Source: Paulownia fortunei
Lineage: Eukaryota; Streptophyta; Magnoliopsida; Lamiales; Paulowniaceae
Assembly: GCA_019321725.1 (NCBI GenBank)
Contig: JAGSPU010000064.1
Coordinates: forward strand, 1 to 64,000
Direction: 5' to 3'
DNA: 64,000 nt
The notes under the pieces were generated by a model, which made no database searches, was not told the origin of the DNA, and saw only the letters and a list, made by a program, of their open reading frames with translations. The position numbers and the translations under genes are program-made. This document shows positions 50,001 to 62,657 of this stretch, in pieces (the stretch's first letter is position 1; each line of letters begins with the position of its first letter).

Positions 50001-53000
50001 TTGAATTTCTATGTGTCTATTACTGCTTGAATGCATAGGTCTTAACTTTCACTAATTGTATGGCAGAGATGTTTGGGCCTTTCTCTTGACTTGCAAGGTT
50101 CCGTACTGCAGCCTTTATGATCGAGGGTAAATCTTCTCTTGAATGCCTCGAGTCTCCACTGACATGAGAATACTAGAACTTTATAGCGTTTATCCCATGC
50201 TTCTTTGCATCTATTTATGCAATGATCACATATTTCGAGTTTTTTCTTGTTCTTCTCTCCATAATTTTGGTCTTGCTCTGGTTTTCAACTTCCACTGCAT
50301 TCAGCTCTTTTACTCTGAACTGAGAGAGTTTTGGTTGTTTGTTTGGTATTTTGATATATACTTTATTGGTCTAATTTTTTTTCACTTTTCTGCAGTTATA
50401 CTTCAATTGGTAGCATTCATGACACAGTTCCTAATGCACTGTTGTGCCTTAGCAAATCAAGCAGTAGCGAAGACAAATTCAAACCTGCCTATCTTCTTTC
50501 TGATGGAAGATTGGAAAGAGCAGGGAGAGCTAAAAAGTTCATTTCTCAGCCATCATCTGCTATTAGAAATGGCTTGAAAAATGAGGATTTGTATTTGAAA
50601 AGCATGTTTACAGCCTCGCTCATTGCTGTGGGAGATGAGATCCTGTAAGTTTTTGTTGCTGGTTGTTATCTTGAAAACTTTCCTGGGTGATTCCCTTGAT
50701 CTATCGTTCTATGTTCCTGGATGCCATTGGTATGTGATCTTTGTAATTGTTGTTGACTGTCAAGTAGAGCTGCTTCCAGAATTATTTTTTCCTTTTAATT
50801 GTCTTACTTGTCTAACAGCTCTTACTCATTTTCTTTCCTAGAGCTATCAGTTTTTCCATAATTTATGCTGATTATCTCAAGGTGTTCTTTTAATTTATTT
50901 TTTCATTCCATCCAAAGATTTATTTTATTTTATTTAGGAGCTAGGGTTCCACAGAGCCATTTTCTTTTAAATCCTACCTATTTTGTTCAGTTGTCCAATT
51001 TAGTGCTGATGAGCAACTTAAATCACTGGCCAATTCCGTAATAACTTATCCAGAAACAGTTCTATATTGCCAACATTTCCCTTCTGCCTTCTGAGACTCC
51101 TTGATCCTTGTCACTTCATTTATCTGTACATTGATTAGGTGCTCACTTCTTTAACATGTGGCTTATACAACTTAATTATTGTGAGGCACTCTTGTTGTGA
51201 AGAATTTAGGTTTAAATGAAGAGGGCTTCACCTTGCACCCCTATTGGAAAATAATAGTGTAAATGGAGGAAGTAACTATATTTTACTATTGACGGCATAT
51301 GTAATTTCTGTCATTTTGTAAATGATATCTTTCCGTTGGTTCCATAGCTCAGGTTTGGCATTGTTGAGGATCGGATGAGATCCATATTGTGTAGAAAGCT
51401 CCATTCCATAGGCTGGGCTGTTTCACATATTTCTGTTACTAGAAATGATGTAAGTTTTCGTAAAATTTTTATTGATATTTTCCTATAGTAAGCTCTGTAT
51501 CCTTCTGCTCTTGAAAGATGTACAATACGTAAGGGACCACTGATATAAACAAATATCAGTTTCAATTCAGGGTTCTAAATTGATTATGATATATGCTGGT
51601 GGGAGAGAATAAACACAAATGCATATTTTTAGCGTGTGGTCTGCTATGCACTGGCACTCACCATCTGCCCTTTCCGATTGATTGACTAAGTAGACTCCTT
51701 GGGTTGTAAATGATGAAGTGAAGCAAATGGTCCAACATTAAATCAGAAAGTGGTGGAAAATAAATATGCTACGCTTTATCTTTGTCCTCCTTATCTGTTG
51801 GAGATTTTCAGAGTGTGAATGGAAGGGAATATCAATGGGACTGAATTTTGGCTCTGAAGAAAAAACTAAGTCATAAAATTGAGTTTAGATGACAAGAGTT
51901 AACTACAAAAGAAACAAGAAGAAATAAATGGTTAAGGCAACACCAGTCGACTATTTATTGAGGGAGACCCATTAAGATGGTATTAAGCCACTCGACGCTA
52001 CAAGATGCTCCAGGTCGAAAGTGGCATACTTAGCACTAATAAGAAACCTAGAAGGTAGGGTGAACACAAAATCACATGGAAGAAGGTAATTTTAATAAAG
52101 ACTTTTCAACCTTTGTGGTTTTATTGTGGATGTCGTTTTTGATAAAGCAGAGTGGGAAAGAATATTCATGTATTGGACTTCAGAATGTTATGGGATAAGT
52201 GTCGTTGGTTGAGTTGTAGAAGAAGACTGAAATGTCGGCTTTCTATCTTGAATATTATTGTTTTGTAAATGGAATGTGTCTGCTCATTAATGTTGCATGT
52301 TTGTGGAGTGACATCACCATTTTAGGCAGTAGCTGGGATGGAATATCCATTAAGAGGATCTGCGGCAGACATGTGAATTCTTTTCTTCTTTTCGTTTTGG
52401 AAAGTAGAAATAGAGAAAAGATGTCCTACTTCTGAATTTTCCCTGAAAGAGCATCATTCATTATCCAAGTGAGGGCATAAAAGACATTATGATCTGTCTG
52501 CTATTAGTGAAAGAAAAATCCACCAGACTTGGTTTTTGTTTGATATGTAAACTGTATATTCTGCATGTAGAACCTTCCATCTAATGTGACGTATTACATT
52601 TCAAATAATCTTTAAAATAGTATTTTAGATCTTCTGTGTTCTTGTATTATGCTGGAAATTCATCAGCATGCTTTCAGATTCTGTGTCTAGTAGTTTCTTT
52701 GTTCATAGGAATTCTTTCAAGAAGCAAACTAGTGCTTGTCTTTCCAGCCTTGCTTTATCAGAAATGTTTAAATTGTAGAACATTTTAAGATTCCTTTCTG
52801 TTGACTTCCTGTTATATATTTAACTTCACTTATGGTCATATTTCCAGATTGATTCTGTAGCAGATGAAGTTGAGAGACAAAAGTCTACAAATGATATGGT
52901 AAACTCTTCTTTTGTATTTGTCTGTTCTCTGTGTGTGTGTGTGTGTCAGAGAGAGAGAGAGAGAGAGAGAGATTGTGTTGTCAATAATTTTTAGTATTGA

Positions 53001-55835
53001 AGCATCACTTCACTTGCAACTCCTATGAAGCTTGAGACTGTTGCTGCAGGTTTTCATATATGGAGGGGTTGGTCCATTACCATCAGATGTTACTGTAGCT
53101 GGGGTTGCCAAGGCATTTGGTGTCCGCATGGTACATCTTATCCATTGCCCAGATCTTTTAACTTGTGTTACTTTGACATGTGAAACTTGATAGTTCTAAT
53201 ACATCTGAAATATGTTAATTGATTTTATATGTAAGTAACCTAATTACGTTGGTGTTCCATCTATTATTCTTAGGACAGGGAGGTGGTGTGCCAATTCTTT
53301 TCTGCCCTAGTAAAAATTATTTGTACACTGTTACTTTCACTGTCATTACATTTATTTAGTACTATCCTTTCTTGAAGGCCCCTGATGAAGAATTTGAAGA
53401 ATATTTAAGGCATCTCATAGGAGAAAAGTGCACTGGAGATAGGAACGAGGTAAAATAATGTAAAGCTTTAGTGATGATGAGTTCATTTCTTATTATGCAG
53501 CTAACATTGCTTAAGTGATGGGATCACATTACTGGGATTGACATATTTTTATCATCATCCGCATTATGGAGAAGAAAATGGTACATCTTGATGTAATTCA
53601 AATGATTACATCGTTAAAATTTTTTAATCATGAATATGGAAATCCCTGGTTCAATTACACCTGTTTATGATGGGATAATATTTGATGCAGAAATTTTGCT
53701 GCTAACACTGGTGCTTGTTTACAAAAATTTTCTTTTTATTTACTTCTATGCATTTGAACTGGTATAAAGTTTCTCTTCTGGAAGATGTTAATATACGGAA
53801 GCACAACCTGCTTCCTTGAATATATTACGTCTAGATTTATTTTTATGTTTGTTTGGGGTGAGAAGTGGGAAGGAAGTAGAACTGCAATACTGGACATCAC
53901 CTTATGTAAATAGTAAGAAGGTCAGAAGTACATTGGAAGGGGAAGCATGCATGTCTTTCTTGGTTTGGAGGTGTGGTGGACATAGAGCATTGAAAGAACT
54001 ATATAGATGAACCAAATTAAAATGTTTAAACAAACAATTCAAGGATACAAATAATTACAACTGCATTCTTTTTCTCATTCTTGCTCTTCTCCCTCCTATC
54101 TTTTCTACCAAATAGAGTAGAGATATATTCTTTGCCTAGGAGAAGTCGACCCTGCCCTCGCCCCACCATGAACCAAGTATAGCTTTTTAGTTTTTCGTTG
54201 CGAGAATTGAATTTGAGAAAAGAGGGGTTACTCCACTGAATTCTTATGCTACTTTCACATCATCAATATATTATTTTTTTTCCCGTATTGTCTATTGATT
54301 TTGTCTCTTTTCAATTTCCAGATGGCTCAGTTGCCTGAAGGCATCACTGAGTTGTTGCATCATGAGAAATTGAGTGTGCCTTTGGTAAGTTAAATCTCAT
54401 CTGTGATACACGGTTTTAGGCCCGTACATTAACACCCACTGCAAAGTTCTTTCAACAAGGGCATTTGAAGAATCATGTTGGCAAGTATCTTTGAGCGTTT
54501 GCTTCATTTGAACAAAGCAAATAATTCTTTTTTTCATTACTTATGTTGTGTGAGCTTGGTTATTTCTGTAGCTACTTGATGTATTTTTGGTTTATCAGTC
54601 ATCCAAGGAGAGACTCTACACTTTTAGGCATAGTTTTTAACCTGCTGTTGTTCAGAAATTCAAACACCTGCCCTGAACTTGTGGTTTTTTTGTTTTTTTT
54701 CCTGATTTATATATGCAAGTGGAATCTTGGCTAATTGTGTTTCCAATTGTATTTCATAGATCAAGTGCCAAAATGTGATAATTCTTACTGCGACAAATGT
54801 TGCTGAGCTGGACCAGGAGTGGGATTGCTTGATTGAGTTAATGACATCCAATGCGCTTTTAGTAATGACAGACTCATTTGTGTCAAAGAGACTGGCTACA
54901 ACTCTTTCTGACGTGAGTCCTATGAATCTATTATTTGTATATGTTATTCTTCTGCTTTTCCAGAGCTCCCTAGTTACTTTGATAGGCATTTTATGCAGTT
55001 GATACAGAAAAGTTCACCTGTCATTTATGTACATGGAAGTGCACATCAGCCTTAAATGCAACTTTCTGATAAAGCTGGAGTTTCCTTGAGTAGGGATAAA
55101 TTGCATTACCTTTAATTCCCATATGCTATAATAAGATGGAAGAACAGCAATGTTAAATGGGTAGGGGTTGTATCTTCCTATGTCCAAGCATAAAGAGAAC
55201 AGAAGTGTTGAATAGTCAGAGGATCTCTATGCCTAAGTCCATGTCTAATTGTATTGCAATGCATGAATGAGACTGTGAAATGGAACAGAGGATATATCAT
55301 GTTGTACAGAATAAAGTCAGAGCAACTTACACACCGAAAGTCATTACGTTTTCTTCTTCTTCTTTTTTTTTAATCACCCTTCTTTAAGTGATAATCCACC
55401 TTTTATGATAAGCATTGACTGCATTTAGCGCCAGTGTTAATGGTATGACTTCCAAATCATCCGTTATGCAGGTGGAAGCTGCTCAACCTCTTTCTGAAAT
55501 TTGTACTGAATTTCCTGATCTATTCATTGGTAAGAATAATTTGCTAATGGATTACTTTGTTTATATGACCTCCACCATTTCATGTTACTATTTTGCTATG
55601 CCATTTCCTTGGTACATGAAGGGGGCTATCGGGAATCAAGAAGAGGTCCTCTGATCATTACCTTCGAAGGGAAGGTAAGGATGTTTGCTTTTAATTATTA
55701 CTTGTTTCGAGAAAGATACTTGTAATGAGTTTGCAGAATATATGGAATTATTTGCAGGATAAAGCAAGAGTCAGTGCTGCTGCAGAAGCATTATGCAAGA
55801 AGTTTCATCCTGGAGCATTTTCTGAGATTGACTGA
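47055..55835 (+). CDS. FAD synthase-like protein (PAPS reductase-type domain plus molybdopterin-binding-type domain)
   Basis: This protein likely adenylates FMN to FAD. Exons: 47055-47155, 48009-48054, 48162-48331, 48597-48714, 48819-48901, 50067-50126, 50396-50644, 51353-51449, 52848-52898, 53050-53130, 53378-53449, 54322-54384, 54760-54912, 55472-55529, 55622-55674, 55758-55835. Total 1533 nt, 510 aa. The N-terminal PP-loop SFNGGKDS is at 41-48, followed by [23 protein letters not shown] and [15 protein letters not shown], typical of eukaryotic FAD synthases. From about residue 263 ([13 protein letters not shown]) a MoCF/CinA-type molybdopterin-binding domain follows, with [10 protein letters not shown] in place of the usual TGGxGPTxDD. 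The order is the reverse of human FLAD1. Arabidopsis relatives are annotated as PAPS reductase family protein; a sulfate role is unlikely. Confidence 0.92.
48341..48358. repeat. (CT)n microsatellite in intron 3 of the FAD synthase-like gene
   Basis: A short CT run sits about ten bases after the GTATGT donor. Non-coding. Confidence 0.8.
52929..52972. repeat. (TG)n-(AG)n microsatellite in intron 9 of the FAD synthase-like gene
   Basis: A TG run followed directly by an AG run, about 30 bases inside the intron after exon 52848-52898. Confidence 0.88.
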
Positions 55836-58800
55836 GCGTGGAATGTTATTCTAGTGGTACACTGCTCAAGTCCTTAAAGAGCTTTGTGACCATGGCTCTG
55901 ATTTGCAGGGACCTCCAGGTTATGGCTGGGAATGAGCACCATGTCGGGAGTCAAGTTATGGGAAAGGATTTGAAATACCATTGGTAAAAGGTAAAAGAAA
56001 GGGCAACCCCAGATGAGATGACGAGAAAAAAAGTGGGAGAAAAGGGAAAACGAATTACAATATCAATATGAGGAACAACTCACTATACTTAAAGAACAGC
56101 AGTATCTCTACTGTATTATCTATCATAGAAAAACAATTTTAAGAACAACGAACGAAATTTGCAGGAGGAAAAGCTAAGAAATGACCCAATATCTATTCTG
56201 AATGTGAACATAATGTTTCCTTTACTCCATAGCTTATGGACTCCAATTGCTAATACCCTAATGTTGTTTCTTGCTGTTATTCGCTCTATTTGTGCTTTGC
56301 AGCCAGAGTGACATGGTTGGTTTATGTTTGATAGCATTGTCTTCTTTCCTATTCATTCTCATGCATTTTCTTTATTTTGTGTGCCTCTCACTTATAAGTA
56401 TGATTAAAATTCAAACTAGCTCTTCTTATACATTATTGTTGTTGTACATGTATTCAATCCTTGGGGCATGACTCGATCTATAATTTTTGACTTGATCAAA
56501 ATCAGATAAATAGTCGTACAAGAATTTCCTGTCACAATAGACTCTTTGATATGCAAAATTTGTGTTAAATGATTACCAATCATTGCGAGGTTCCACATTT
56601 TACAAATTAAATTATCTTTTGAAACAAGCTCTTTCCATAAATTTTAGGTAAAAGCATTTCATCCTTTATATTCACAATTTTAGTATTATATCTTCCAAAG
56701 TAACTTAAAAATAGTTTCTCTCTCAACTTTACATTCATTATAACATTTTTGTCCTAATGTTGGTATTTTTACTGCAATAATATTAGTCCAGTACAAGAAA
56801 CATGCAAGTGATTGAAAATTTAGTTTGATATTTTTAGTGCAAATATTTTCCAACTTATTTACATCTTTATTTTATACAAAATATAGTTGATACTTTACAA
56901 AAGGAAGAATACACTAGAATTATACTAGATTAAATAACAACTTTCAAATATATTTACATTTTAGTCAATTGAATCCTTTTTTAAAAAAATTACAAAGGAG
57001 GAAGAATATATATAAAATGAAATGTTAATCTTTATATTTAAGAAAACTATAAATATCCATAAAAATAATAAACTTATAATTAAATCATACTTAAGGCTCT
57101 TATGTAGAATGAACATAAACTATTACAATTGAGTCTTCCCAATGGTATTTTTATCTCAACATATATTTAGGGTTTTTAATCTTCTTTTAGATGACTTTAG
57201 CATTTTATGTGACGGGTGATAGACAATAGGTGCAATATGTATGATAGAGACATAATATTAAGAGGGATATTTATAATTTTAAAACTTAAAGAGATGTTTT
57301 ATAAATAGATCAAAGTTAGGTAGACTTTGTAATTAATTCAATTAAGAAAATTAGGAAATAGAATTGACATTCACAATAGGTGATTGTATTTAAAATTTAA
57401 ATAATTCAAATTAGACATACAAATTAAGAAAACAATGGTCTTTCCGTTCTTTTTTCTCTTTCTCTAAAATAATAAGCAATTAAAAAGTGGTAGCAAAGGT
57501 AGCACAACCCAAGAAAACATATGCTTGCAATAGTTTGCATCAACTGCAGATGGTGGCAAACAGGAAGAGGAAATGCTTCCCTCCTAGAAATCAAAGACAT
57601 ATATGTGATAGCTATGTGAATTGACAAAATAAATACTATTTCCTTTATCCCTTTTTCTTCATCCATATTGCAAGACATCCCAATAAATTCATCCAAAAAT
57701 AAATAAAGCTTGCTCACTTAAAGCTTCTTAAAATTTTGTCATTCGAATAGAATTTGATCTGGCATTAAGACCAACCTTTAATTTGTACAAATTAGAAAAA
57801 TACAAAAATATATTAGTTTAAACTCTATATTCCATTGAACACTTTTCTTTTGAACAAATTAAAACTTTAATAACCCCCATGTTTAACTCCTAGAATGGAG
57901 GACATATTTACCAAGCTTCTATCATGTCAAATTTAAGAAAATATTGGTCACTGCATCAAAACAAAAAAGGATGATGAGTTTGGGTAGGGGCAGGGTGTCT
58001 CTTCGTTCTACCCGACACATGATTTATGCAATTGATTGTGTAGGTTTTTCGGGGATTTAATGCTTAATGTTCTATTTAATTAGTGAAAAACACCAATGTC
58101 CAAGTACCTTTCACTTAACTATCATAAAAATTATTAATAAAAAATAAAAATAAAGTACCTTTCGGCTTTCACTTTGGTGATATTCTTTTCAACTTTAACC
58201 TTTGAGTCCATATTTTACTGCGAAACTGAGGCCCAAAAATAAACAAACAATTCCAATTACCGGTGCCAGAACATTGAGTTCAGCAAATCAGCTGATCATA
58301 ACCATTACCTTATTATTATTATTATTTTATTTGGAATAACCATTACCTTACTTGATATTAATATAATGAAGAAAACATGTTTAAAAATAGGTTATTAGTT
58401 AGACCATGAGATTTAAGTATGGGCATTTACTGAGTTCAATTCAGAAATCATACTAAATAACAGTACACTTGAGACTTATACACACACACGCACCCACGCG
58501 CACACACATATATACAAAATGGAATAACAAAAATATCATCCAATTATATATACATATATGTACTAATCAGATTAAAGCTGTATATTATCCAATTATAAGT
58601 CTTTATATTCTTTGCCCGGGGGGCATTCAAACTTGGGATTCCAAAGAAGCTGACTGCACTAAGAACTTGAGATTCCAAAGACCATACACTGTGGTGTATG
58701 CATCTTTTGTTTTATCAAAATAAGAATGCGGGTCATGTTCTTATTACAACATAGATCAAATGTTCAAACTGGTCATTGTAGTGAATAAGCTTTCATAAAA

Positions 58801-59138
58801 CATCACTTAGTGAAAAATCTTTGATAAGTTCAGAAATTATGAAATAAACATGCCATTCAATGTGAGACACCAGACCGCCAATCTGCAGGAGATAAATGGA
58901 ATTAGAAGACAACTTTGCTAACAAAAAAAATACAACAAAATAAGAAGACGCGTTCAACAAATACACCAGGCTCCCATATCCCTCAAATGAAAGCATAAAA
59001 TAGCACTAATCCTGCATCATGGAGTCCCCAAAAATAAGCATAATCTTTAATATATCCAGCCAAGCTTGTTTATTGATCTGCTACTATACGATTTCAACAA
59101 AAATCGATGTGCAGAAGTTTTCTCTGTAGCCCACAAAC
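55836..59138. other. Convergent intergenic region
   Basis: The two flanking genes converge here. The first few hundred bases should be the 3'UTR of the FAD synthase-like gene, and the bases just below 59138 the 3'UTR of the SAM synthase gene (AATAAA on its strand at 59074-59069). Between them is AT-rich spacer with a CA-rich low-complexity run near 58480-58520. Open frames at 57424-57717 and 58469-58723 match nothing I recognise. Confidence 0.5.
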
Positions 59139-60311
59139 TCAAGCTTTAGGCTTGAGGATCTTGACAGTCTCCCAAGTGAAGTCGGGATCATCACGGCCAA
59201 AGTGTCCGTAAGCAGCAGTCTTCTGGTACCTGAAGTTGCCTCCTCTCTTTAAGTCTAGGTTGATGGCAATCATTCCTGGCCTAAAGTCAAAGTTTTCCTT
59301 AATAAGAGCCAGAATATCCTTGTCTGGGATCTTACCAGTCTTGTAGGTATCAACGAACACAGAGAGTGGTTCTGCTACACCAATAGCATATGAAACTTGC
59401 ACAATGCATCGACGAGCAAGTCCTGAAGCCACAATACTCTTTGCCGCTTGCCTGACAACATATGCACCACTCCTATCCACCTTGGTAGGATCTTTGCCAG
59501 AGAAAGCACCCCCACCATGAGCACCCCAGCCACCATATGTGTCAATGATGATTTTCCTACCAGTGAGACCTGCATCTCCATGTGGGCCACCAATGACAAA
59601 TCGGCCAGATGGGTTCAGGTGGAAGATTGTCTTGTCATCAAGATACTGCGCCGGAATCACAGGCTTGATGACATGCTCTTTCAAGTCAATTGCAATCTGC
59701 TCATTTGTAACAGTCTCATCATGCTGGGTAGAGATGAGGACTGTATGAACTCTAATAGGAACCATGGCACCACCATCATTTTTGTACTCAACAGTAACTT
59801 GAGTCTTACCATCAGGTCTCAACCATGGGCAAGTCTGGTTCTTCCTCACTTCAGTGAGTCTGGCCCCGAGCTTGGTGGCAAGGACATGAGTAAGTGGCAT
59901 GAGCTCCGGGGTTTCATCAGTGGCATAGCCAAACATGTGGCCTTGGTCACCAGCTCCAATTTCTTCAGGTTTCTTGGTGAGATGACCATGAACTCCCTGG
60001 GCAATGTCAGGGCTCTGTTGTTCAATGTTGACAAGGACCTTGCAGTTATCAGCATCAAGGCCAACATCTGGTGATGTGAACCCAATGTCTCTGCATGTAT
60101 CCCGAACTATCTTCTCATAGTTCACATTAGCCTTGGTCGTGATCTCACCAAAGACCATCACCATATTAGTCTTTGTGCATGTTTCGCACGCAACTTTGCT
60201 CTCTGGATCCTGCTCTAGGCAAGCATCAAGAATGGCATCTGAGACTTGGTCGCAGAGCTTGTCAGGATGTCCTTCATTGACAGACTCTGAGGTGAACAGG
60301 AAGGTATCCAT
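59139..60311 (-). CDS. S-adenosylmethionine synthase
   Basis: This cytosolic/nuclear enzyme makes S-adenosylmethionine from methionine and ATP, for methylation, ethylene and polyamine synthesis. The coding region is one uninterrupted exon of 390 codons plus TGA/TAA-class stop, exactly the length expected of plant enzymes. Signature motifs are GHPDK (14-18), [15 protein letters not shown] (119-133, methionine/ATP binding) and [19 protein letters not shown] (266-284, the glycine-rich phosphate-binding loop). The C-terminus is KILKPKA. The upstream in-frame ATG (60329) is rejected: a splice acceptor lies between it and MDTFLF, and the family starts at the latter. Residue 114 is Lys; in Arabidopsis MAT1 this is, as I recall, the Cys whose S-nitrosylation inhibits the enzyme, so this copy resembles the insensitive MAT3 type. 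Confidence 0.98.
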   Translation of the reverse strand: MDTFLFTSESVNEGHPDKLCDQVSDAILDACLEQDPESKVACETCTKTNMVMVFGEITTKANVNYEKIVRDTCRDIGFTSPDVGLDADNCKVLVNIEQQSPDIAQGVHGHLTKKPEEIGAGDQGHMFGYATDETPELMPLTHVLATKLGARLTEVRKNQTCPWLRPDGKTQVTVEYKNDGGAMVPIRVHTVLISTQHDETVTNEQIAIDLKEHVIKPVIPAQYLDDKTIFHLNPSGRFVIGGPHGDAGLTGRKIIIDTYGGWGAHGGGAFSGKDPTKVDRSGAYVVRQAAKSIVASGLARRCIVQVSYAIGVAEPLSVFVDTYKTGKIPDKDILALIKENFDFRPGMIAINLDLKRGGNFRYQKTAAYGHFGRDDPDFTWETVKILKPKA

Positions 60312-60318
60312 ATTCTGT

Positions 60319-61493
60319 CTGAAAAACATAGCCGGAAATGTGTTAGTTCAGGAAGTATATGCTAAAAATTCAACAATTTGAATGGAAATAAACTAGGAAG
60401 CATTTCTTTTTAAAGTTGCTCTGTCTATGTCAAAACTTATATCAACTGCAAGTAGTTTAAGTAGTTAGATGCATTTTGTTGTAATTAAAAAATAACCAAA
60501 CCTTCTGTGTCTAGCAATTTTACATTCTGAACAGGGACACTTATCCTGGATAGGCAATGCTGCATAGAGATCTCTCGGTCACTTAAATAAGTAGATTGAT
60601 AATACTTCCCACGGATTTAAATGGTTCGTTCTAAACTCATCACCCAAGTATCTAATCCACATTAATACCTCTTCAAAGCAGATACTATAGAAAAAACTAT
60701 GCAACTTTCCCTAATGATGAACAGGATACTAAATTCATTACAGGCAGGCAAAAAACAAACCTTTTTTGCAACTAAAATTTATTTACAAAAAACTCAATTT
60801 TTGTCATCCATGAAACAAGAATAAGCACAAATTTACAATGTAATTATACTAACTAATGTATTCCAAATCATCCATGCAGCCTAATTTATGTAAAGGAACG
60901 ATGCAGAAACATCTAAAGGTATATGCAATATAGATCTACAAAGCTATAATCAAATAATGCCATCTATAGTGGATCATAATCTTTAATCAAATAATGCCAC
61001 CTATAATGAATCATAATCTTTCAACTGTTATGCATCCAATGAACCATCGGATCAGAAAATTTTGTACAGCAAAATGCAGATCCTCGAATGAAAATCACAA
61101 CATTCTTTCTGGCACAAAATGCTCAACAAAATCTGAATCTCATGAAGAACGAGCATTAAGATTTATTCGTCCTTCGTCACATTTCAGATGAAATTCTTCA
61201 ATTTGGTGAATTCAACATTCTATTAGCACATCCTTTCATAAAATCTAATAAAAATATCAAATAACACAGGTTATTTGCATTCAAGGTTTTGAATTTTGCT
61301 ATCTACCTCTAATAGAAAGCATCACATCGACCAACATTCAATTCGAAACACAGAAATTCCAATTCATAAGCAGAACAAAGGAAATGTGCAATACATACTA
61401 AGCAAAACGAAAATGCTATGGATCTAAACAAGAACAAAAGTACCATTAGCAGATCTATAATAGAGTAAATAAAAACTGAGTTGTTGTGCCTAC
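60319..61493 (-). other. 5'UTR intron of the SAM synthase gene
   Basis: On the coding strand a donor AAAG|GTAGGC lies at 61494/61493 and a T-rich acceptor TTTTTCAG ends at 60319, seven bases before the ATG at 60311. A single intron in the leader is a usual feature of plant SAM synthase genes and often boosts expression. The open frames at 60994-61191 and 61309-61578 fall in this non-coding zone. Confidence 0.75.
60948..61021. repeat. 37-base tandem duplication inside the SAM synthase leader intron
   Basis: 60948-60984 and 60985-61021 are adjacent copies beginning AATCAAATAATGCCA and ending CATAATCTTT, differing at about three positions. Confidence 0.85.
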
Positions 61494-61593
61494 CTTTCTG
61501 TAAAACAAGAGCCTTAGATCTGCCGACCACAATGGAGGAGGAAGAGAGAGCAAAGCGCAAATGCAGAATGATTTTCATGAATCGAGACGCGGG

Positions 61594-61601
61594 TATATAT
61601 A
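61594..61601 (-). promoter_or_regulatory. TATA box of the SAM synthase gene
   Basis: TATATATA in a GC-richer setting (CTCCTATATATACCCGCG on the coding strand), about 100 bases upstream of the leader-intron donor, leaving room for a short first non-coding exon. Good placement for a core promoter. Confidence 0.65.
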
Positions 61602-62596
61602 GGAGCGGATCCGAATGACTCGCTCGTTCTCTAGTTTCGGTTGGAAAACCAAAAAACTACCCTACCCGGGCCCCGCCTATGAAACATCTTTGGTGGCCCC
61701 TAACAAATGAGATGGTGCCAACTGGCGATTGAAGGGTTGATCAACGGTGGAACAGTGTGGCTTTTTCGGGTTTTACTTTTATTATTAGGAGTGGTAATTG
61801 TCAAAGGAAGTTTTTGCAGTTGAAGAGTTGTACTGAGCGCATCAGCAAATGTACGTGGGTTGGTGAGATTCTTCTCGTCTTTGGGCCCGCAAGTGTGAAA
61901 AAGGAAATATCATGCTAAATCCCAGTTCAATGGATTTGGTCCATATTTTGTAAATTGTTCTCATGCGGTGCTCAGTAAAATACTATGAGCTTTCATCGAT
62001 TACGGTGATTGCAATTTTTGTTTTTTTTATATAATTATTTGCAATTCAGATCCCAATTTTAAATTAATTATTTATTATTTATTACACATGACAGATAAAC
62101 GCCAATATAATTATTTGATTATTTATTATATAAATTTGATATAAATTCTTGAATTGAAATATTGTATGATGAAATACAAATTAATAGTGATGATGTAAAA
62201 TGAATTTATTTGGTGTCAAATTAAACACACTTATAAAAAAAAACATTCCCAATTTCTTATATAAGGAATCTCCAATATTGGGAATCAAATAAAAGTAGGA
62301 GTGGGTCTATTCTTAAATGAGAACTAGTACTTTCATTTGCAATTATTCTTAAAATATTGAACAATAACAAGTTCCTCTTGTCACTTGATAAATTGAAGTA
62401 AGATTGAGACTTATTACGTGGTTTTCATTTTTCATGAGATTTGTCAAAGTTAGGAGAAATTGGGTGGCGTTGCATTGCCACAAAATGGGTTGGTAGATGT
62501 CTTTATACTTTGACCGTGTCAACACGGTGCGCCACCTACTTTTACAGTAATATTTTTTCTTCCTCCTTCCAGGATAGATAATGTAGTTTACCATGT

Positions 62597-62657
62597 CAAA
62601 TTGCTACATGACCTAATATGGTAGATTCAAATTGCTACATGCATAATAAGGTAGATT
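62597..62657. repeat. Tandem duplication of about 31 bases
   Basis: Two adjacent copies begin CAAATTGCTACATG and end GGTAGATT, with a small indel between; a third partial start follows. Confidence 0.8.

Noticed and set aside
57424..57717. 97-codon minus-strand open frame between convergent genes
   Set aside because: Hydrophobic but with no known motif, in AT-rich spacer; length is within chance expectation.
59448..60074. 208-codon open frame on the plus strand
   Set aside because: It lies wholly antisense to the SAM synthase coding region and matches no family; long antisense frames are common opposite GC-balanced conserved genes.
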